Source: Tricholoma matsutake
Taxonomy: Eukaryota; Basidiomycota; Agaricomycetes; Agaricales; Tricholomataceae
DNA length: 64,000 nucleotides
Assembly: GCA_026075535.2 (NCBI GenBank)
Contig: AP026538.1
Span: 3,844,001 to 3,908,000, forward strand
Direction of reading: 5' to 3'
Below the pieces are notes generated by a model. It worked only from the letters and a program-made list of their open reading frames with translations. It made no database searches and was not told the origin of the DNA. Each line of letters begins with the position of its first letter. The first letter of the stretch is position 1. This document shows positions 58,094 through 64,000 of this stretch, piece by piece. A program made the position numbers and the translations under genes.

Positions 58094-58573
58094 TCCCATA
58101 TCAGTGCGCCTTCTCTTACTTGCGCATGCATCATTGTTTCACCGTGCCACATCTGATTACTCATCCTTTCAGCACGAGCTGAAAGTACTTGTATATATGT
58201 AATCTACCTTTTCTTTTGTAAGCCGATGCCAGGCCTCACCTTACATTGCGACTGCCAGTGATCAAGAGGCAGCGCTTGTCATTAGGACAGCTGCAACCAG
58301 ACAACCGATTGGATCTGGTTTAGTTATGATTTACATCACTCTATTCAGACAACTATTTTAGTTACAAGCTGAATTCAGTGTTATCTCCAAGATCAGGCAC
58401 TGTTGGAAGGGTTATTGATCCGAAGTGTCAAAATAGGCGCCCGACAAACGACGAACCATTGACGAACCTCGACGAACCTTATCACGTGACCCGTAAATGT
58501 TTGGAGAGGTCTCGAAGAAAAAAAAAAATTTTTGAATTTGTCGAAGAAGTGATTCATCACAGATTCTACAATT

Positions 58574-59671
58574 ATGTCTGAACCTTCAACTTCTAATCCC
58601 GGTCCTAATCCTGTTCCCATACCTGCACTAGAGGTGAAAATTGATGCGCTCACAGCACAAATGTCGCAATTAGTGTCAGTATTGGCAGCATCACAGCCCA
58701 GACAAGTGGAAGTACAGCCAGAGACGATAGGAGAAAGAGATGATGAGATGGAGGAGATGGTGGAGTGGATATCGCAGGAGGATGAGACAGCAGAGAAATC
58801 CGGAAATGGAAAAGCATGCTTACCTAAGTACGCGCCCCCGCAAATCTTTGATGGTACCATGGAGAATACAAAATCCTTCATCAGCTCTATAGTATTGTAC
58901 ATCCATGGGAGGAAGCCAGAGTTTTGTACAGCCAAGTCTAGGATTATGTTTGCTCTCTCATACATTCAGGGGGGGAAAGCACAGTTCTGGAGAAACAAGG
59001 CTATTAATCAAATTGCTGTGGGAAATAAACCATTTGCAACCTTCAAGGAATTTCTGGAGAGATTGGAGGCACAGTTTGGAGACCCTAATCCAAAGGCGAC
59101 AGCCAATGCTAAATTAAAGACCATGCACCAAGGTTCCTTAATGGCAGATGAATTTATTTTGCAGTTCAAAACAGAAGCTTCGCAAACGGACATGGGAGAA
59201 GCCGCATTGGTAGAGTTTTTGAAAGCAGGATTAAATCCCTCTTTATTCAAGTCTATCTACCGACTACCTTCTATGCCAGAGAAGTTGGATGAGTGGTATA
59301 ATTGGGCAATGCACCTTGACTGGCAATATCGGCAGGAACAGGCGGAGTCAAAGTTGATGTATGGAAGTAGTAAACTTGGAAAGTCATCTGGAGGAAAGTC
59401 CGAGAAAGGAAAGGTGCCTCAGGCGCAAGCTCCGAGGGCACAGCCACCGGCCATGGCAGTGACACCTATAGTTACGGAGTCAGCAGCACCAGCAGAGGCA
59501 ATGGAGGTTGATCAAGCAGGAAGATGAGCCCCACTTAAATGTTTTAACTGTGGGCAGTTAGGACACATTTCTAGGAATTGTAGGCAGAAAAGAAAGATTA
59601 GGGAAGCTACAATCAAGGAAGTGAAGCCAGAGGAAGGCAGGCAGAAGAATCTTGTGGAAGAGTCCCAGTGA
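58574..59671 (+). pseudogene. gag: Gypsy A3 gag, one internal TGA
   Basis: Colinear with A2 gag (366 codons with stop). A single TGA (59525-59527) interrupts it immediately before the zinc knuckle CFNCGQLGHISRNC, where A1 and A2 keep Arg or Gln. The rest is open. Confidence 0.9.
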
Positions 59672-61967
59672 AGGTTTCCCCATTGGTGACCCAGAATCGT
59701 TACAATGTATTAGTATCCGAGGACACCCAGAGTAAATCAGAAAAGGAAATCGAGGAGGAGTACAACTGTTGCAAATCACGTGACAAAGAAAATTGTCACA
59801 TGTCATTTCCGAAAACCCCTAAATTCTTTATTCGCTCTGCGCGAATAGAACCCGAAATCACCTTGACTGTGGGACTGAAGACAGTGGACACGCATGCAGC
59901 TATTGATGTGGAAGCGTTGCTTGACAGTGGTGCTACAGGATTATTTATTAATCGATCCTTAATTACCGGAAACGGTATTAACACACGCAAGCTGGTGCAA
60001 CCTATAATGGTGTACAATATTGACGGAACAGTCAATTGTGGAGGAACTATCAAGGAGGAGGTGACTATGGTACTAAAGTATCAGGAGCATCAGGAGCAAG
60101 CTGTATTCGAGGTGTGCGATCTTGGGAAAACCAATCTAATAATAGGATGTCTGTGGTTATGGAAGCATAATCCCGAAATTGATTGGAAAACTGGGAAAGT
60201 ACAAATGACTCATTGTCCTAAGGAATGTAATGTGTATGGGAGGAAGATGAAGAAGGAAAAAAGGAAAAAGAAAGAGAAAGAACGTCCGAGAAAGTATTCT
60301 GTTACAATGGAGGAAGTGGAGGATGAGGAAATGCCAAATGGGGAAGTTCTGATCATGATCGAGAAAGAAGAGCAGAAGCAAACCTTTAGAGCAGTTCGTG
60401 GAGGACAGTCGTGGGACAAGAATATTGTGAAGGTGGAGAAGCCAGTGGAGGAATGGGTGCCAAAAGTGTATCATGAACATTTGTCAGTGTTCCAAAAGAA
60501 GGAGTCTGAGCGAATGCCGGTGCGGAAGCCATGGGATCATGCAATTGAGATGAAGCCAGGGTTTGTGCCAAAGAAGTCGAAGGTATATCCGTTATCTCCA
60601 ATGGAACAAGAAGAAGTGGATGCATTCATGAAGGAGCAATTGCGCAAAGGATACATACGACCTTCGAAATCACCGCAAGCATCACCAATATTCTTCGTGC
60701 CCAAAAAAGACCAAAGGAAGAGGATGTGTACCGATTATAGGTATCTGAATGAGTGGACAGTGAAGAATGCGTACCCCCTGCCATTGATCTCAGAAATAAT
60801 TGATAAGGTGGGAAAAGCCAAGGTCTTTACAAAATTGGATTTATGATGGGGATACAACAATATACGAATAAAGAAAGGAGATGAGTGGAAGGCTGCATTT
60901 GCCACGCATCGAGGATCCTTCGAGCCGCTTGTCATGTTTTTTGGGATGACTAATAGTCCCCCGACCTTTCAAAATATGATGAACAACATTTTCAAGGACG
61001 TAATAGACCAAGGTGTGGTAATAATATTTATTGATGACATTCTGATATTCACAGAGGATGAAGAGAATCATGAGGCAATAGTGCAGGAGGTGTTATGGAG
61101 GTTGGCGGAGAACGATCTATTTTTGAAACCAGAGAAGTGTGTGTTTGGGGCAAGCGAGATTGAGTTCCGGGATCAAAATGGATCCGATCAAGGTACAGGC
61201 GATCACAGATTGGCCTGCACCCACCCATGTCAAGGAGGTTCAAGCCTTCTTGGGACTCGCAAATTATTATTGTCACTTTGTGCACAATTTTTCTAAAATT
61301 GCCGCACCCTTACATAACCTTACGTGAAAGGGAGTAGTATGGAGGTGGGGAGAGCAGCAGCAGACAGCATTTGAGGAGTTGAAGAGGAAGTTTGTGGAGG
61401 GACCAATATTAGCCCCAGTAGATTTCACACGCCCTTGCAAGTGGAATCCGATGCATCCGATTTTGCTACTGGAGCAGTATTATCAATGCTGTGCGAAGAT
61501 GACAAATGGCATCCTTGTGCATACTTGTCAAAAGGGTTGAATGATGTGGAGAGGAATTATGATGTGCATGACAAAGAGATGTTGGGGATAATATGAGCAT
61601 TGGAGGCGTGGAGGAATTATTTGGAGGGATGTATGCATCAGATTGAGATCTGGATGGATCATCAAAATCTGCAATACTTCATGTCCGCTAAAAAGCTTAA
61701 TCGCCGGCAAGCACGTTGGGCACTATTCCTATTGTGTTTCAATTTTCACTTGGTCCACAAAGTGGGAAGCTTAATGAGGAAAGCAGATGCATTATCCAGA
61801 CGTATTGATCATAAAAGGGGGGTGGAGGAGGACAATAAAAATGTTACCTTACTCAAACCCGAATACTTTTGCATTTGCGCTATGCATCAAGGGCATCTAT
61901 TAATAGATAGCTCGGAAACGGAAATGTTGTCTAAAATTAGACAATGTTTGGAAATGGATGATGAAGT
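59668..61967 (+). pseudogene. pol: Gypsy A3 pol: protease, RT, RNase H; truncated
   Basis: Protease [43 protein letters not shown] then TGA (60844-60846), [25 protein letters not shown]. An ~23-bp deletion near 61168 shifts the frame; a TGA stands at about 61324 and a 1-bp loss near 61436. RNase H keeps the TGA after MLGII seen in A1 and A2, and [12 protein letters not shown]. The frame is cut after MDDEV at 61967. Confidence 0.88.
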
Positions 61968-62728
61968 TGTTACCATTTGTTATCTGGACCCACAAGACCG
62001 GGCACTTCATTTTTACTTTCTGACATGACACGACTCACTTCCGACGGGGACACTTTGACGCATGGTGACTCCATGCACCCGAACCCACTCCCATGCATGC
62101 TGTGATATGACAGCCCATTAACATGAGGTCCATGACATCGGACACTCACGATCAACATGCTGCACTGCAGCATGTCCTTGACATTGGATCCTTGACATTG
62201 GATCCGTAACATCGGACACCTCATGCTAGGCATGAGGCTATTCTCTTATTGATCCCTGACATGCTGCGCCACAGCACTCCGTAACATCGGACGCCTCATG
62301 CAAGGCATGAGGCCCATCTGTTCTATTGTTCTTTCTATTTATACTTGATAACAATCTTGCATTCCGATTGGACAATCGGTATCTTCGAACCGTATATAAG
62401 CTGTAGTAATACTGCCTGTATTCCTCAGCTTGACCTAATTCAATCAACGGTCTTAGACTCAACCAGAACACTCGACAGCTTAGGAAGCCCCTAGCTGTGA
62501 TAACTCAAACTCGACAGTTGGAAAGCTTCCAACTGTGATACACAAACCAATGGTCTACTCAGAAAGCCTCTGCATACAGATAGCTGTAACGACTTGAGGA
62601 AGTACCCAAGTGAAGGCCAGAAGCCCAATACACTAGGAAAGCCTCCTAGTGTGATACCAATATAGTTGGAAAGCATCCAACTGTGACATACAAAGCCAAG
62701 GCTGAGTTAAAGACCTATAGTCTTAACA
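61968..62728 (+). repeat. Gypsy family D 5' LTR
   Basis: 761 bp from TGTTACCATTTG to GTCTTAACA (TGTTA/TAACA termini). TATATAAG at 62393-62400 and presumed start TCAGCTTGACCT at 62425-62436. Two copies of a CCTCATGC-x-AGGCATGAGG palindrome at 62219-62237 and 62294-62312. The right end is supported by the primer site two bases later and by the gag that follows. Confidence 0.75.
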
Positions 62729-62730
62729 AA

Positions 62731-62742
62731 AGGTCAAGCTGA
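62731..62742 (+). promoter_or_regulatory. Self-priming primer-binding site of family D
   Basis: AGGTCAAGCTGA is the exact reverse complement of TCAGCTTGACCT (62425-62436), 30 bp downstream of the TATA box. It has the same two-base offset from the LTR as families A and C. Confidence 0.7.
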
Positions 62743-63012
62743 TCTACGCAGTCCACCTACCTAGGTGCAGACACAACGTCTTTCAGACAAAGCCCAGACA
62801 GACCTCCAACTGGACCATCATCATCAGGAAGAACCCTGTGGTATAGGTACCAGGGTCAACTAGTACGATACTCAGAACCAGCACAGAAGTGGTTCTCAAG
62901 GAGAACCAGTGACGAAGAACCCTGATACCTCGACAAAGAGGATTTTAGATCCTTCAATAAAGAAGAAACCCCAGAACGAGATCCATTCTCCCTATCCGAC
63001 GACAACGCCAAC
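62743..63012 (+). other. Family D leader
   Basis: About 270 bp between primer site and gag ATG. No conserved ORF or hairpin was noted. Confidence 0.6.
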
Positions 63013-63864
63013 ATGTCTACCAAACCCACCACATCGACCAAGGAGATCAGAATATGAACCCCCTCTGACTTCACAGGGGACCGAACTAGAACTGCAAAGT
63101 TCTTACAAGAAGTGAAACTCTATTTGAGAGTGAACCATGGAATCTACAACACCGACGAGAAGAAGATCATCTTCACATTGTCCTTCATGAATGGAGGAAC
63201 CGCTGCACCCTGGGCACAGACTTGGGCAGAGAAGGAAGACCTAGGAACCTGGTCTACCTTTGAAGCGACGCTCAAGACAGCATTCATGCTGATTGACGAA
63301 GCTGGCAGAGCCAGGACAGAGATGAAAACATTGAAGCAGGGACAGGACCTGGAGGACTACATAGCGCAGTTCCGAATCCTGCGAGAGAAGGTGGGAATCA
63401 ATGATGACACTGCCCTCATCAAACTCTTCATGGATGGGCTGAACCCCAAGCTCCTTGAAAGAGTTTTCAATATGGAAATGATCCCGATGACCTTGGAAGG
63501 AATGATCAATGCCGCCTCCAAGTACGATGGACAGTGGAGGAGAGCAAAAGCCATAACAGGAAAGCTGCAGGAGCCTTTGACAAGGAAGCTACCAACCTCT
63601 AGAGCAAAGGAGACCCCACTCAAAATCAACCGACTCTCCTATCAGGAGAGGATCGAACACATGAAGAAAGGGCTGTGCTTTGTGTGCCACCAGCCTGGAC
63701 ACAGAGCAACCGAACACAAGAAAGGGGAAAAGAGGACCGAGGACCGGCCATCCCCAAAGAATAAAGGAAAGGAAGCCTACTCAAGGATCCGAGCGATCAT
63801 AGGAGAACTAGATGAAGAAGAAAAGAAAGAAGCTCTCACCGCAATTGAGGACGAGGGTTTTTAA
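63013..63864 (+). pseudogene. gag: Gypsy family D gag, one internal TGA
   Basis: ATG 63013 (MSTKPTTSTKEIRI), a TGA at 63055-63057, then open to TAA 63862-63864. Capsid-like motifs: SDFTGDRTRTAKFLQEVKLY, FMNGGTAAPWAQTWAE, DYIAQFRILREKVGI, IKLFMDGLNPKLLERVF. The knuckle reads CFVCHQPGHRATEH, with His in place of the last Cys. The only stop could derive from CGA. An in-phase GGGTTTT heptamer (63855-63861) precedes the TAA. Confidence 0.85.
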
Positions 63865-64000
63865 AGAGGTGGCCTGCCTCGATGCCAGGTACCACTGAAC
63901 TTTCCGTCTGCTCTGTACTACTAGCCACTTTGAAAAATCAATCTATGCGTTTAGATGTCAAAGTGGCAGGGACAGGCAGAGGAAAAGACATCGAAACCGA
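63856..64000 (+). CDS. pol: Start of Gypsy family D pol (-1 frame), continues past the window
   Basis: In the -1 frame relative to gag the sequence is open from the heptamer through FLKRWPASMPGTTELSVCSV and NQSMRLDVKVAGTGRGKDIE to the window end. This is the region leading to the protease in this group. Translation would need -1 frameshifting at 63855-63861. Confidence 0.65.

Larger units (their letters stand above)
57679..61967 (+). mobile_element. Gypsy family A copy A3, 3'-truncated
   Basis: A complete 5' LTR, leader and gag, and pol up to the region after RNase H, where family D begins. No 3' LTR in the window, so no target-site duplication can be checked. The remainder may lie beyond the family D element. 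Confidence 0.9.

Overview
The window looks like a transposon-saturated piece of a basidiomycete nuclear genome, most likely an Agaricomycete. The evidence is ~50-nt introns with GTAAGT/GTATGT donors, chromodomain Ty3/Gypsy elements, a Tad1/I-like LINE, a Plavaka-type transposase remnant and a KDZ-associated CxC5/CxC6 gene. The species is not determinable from the sequence alone. No confident single-copy host gene was found; almost every recognisable reading frame belongs to a mobile element or a repeat-borne gene family, and most are broken.

Layout. 1-7300: decayed multi-exon genes of unknown function, two tRNA-headed SINEs, hairpin-rich DNA and coding minisatellites. 7405-11302: Gypsy family C (copy C1), cut in its reverse transcriptase by a family B element (11303-19123), itself split by a solo LTR (16856-18207) and fused at 19124 to family A copy A1 (to 24530). 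24531-31000: an AT-rich island with a hAT-type MITE, a solo LTR, unidentified minus-strand exons and scrambled inverted/direct repeats. 31010-31310: a third SINE. 31330-36167: a low-complexity gene, a small intact lysine-tailed ORF and the CxC5/CxC6 gene. 36330-51518: one ~6.2 kb LINE blown up to 15 kb by a full-length Gypsy (A2, 38837-46484) and solo LTRs B3 and B4. 51529-53610: a 90-bp tandem repeat interrupted by a 1.6-kb TIR element. 53616-56285: SINE fragment and the 3' half of Gypsy C2 with a solo A LTR inside. 56365-57678: Plavaka remnant, cut by Gypsy A3 (57679-61967), which is truncated by Gypsy D (61968 to the window end).

The strongest observation is mechanistic. In three Gypsy families (A, C, D) the sequence two bases after the 5' LTR is the reverse complement of a 10-12 nt stretch inside the LTR that starts 28-32 bp downstream of a TATA box, i.e. 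at the expected mRNA 5' end. This is the arrangement expected of Tf1/sushi-type self-priming. Family B instead carries a TGG-starting, tRNA-type primer-binding site. Family D has an in-phase GGGTTTT heptamer directly before the gag stop, consistent with -1 frameshifting into pol.

Insertion order can be read from target-site duplications. The LINE is flanked by TA(T/C)TAATGAG, A2 by ACCTG, B3 (inside the A2 3' LTR) by ACGCT, a solo A LTR by AACAT, another solo LTR by AGTGG, and the MITE by ATCCACAC. Many inactivating stops are TGA where a sister copy or the family context gives CGA, as expected from deamination of methylated CpG. Several of these lesions are shared between A copies.
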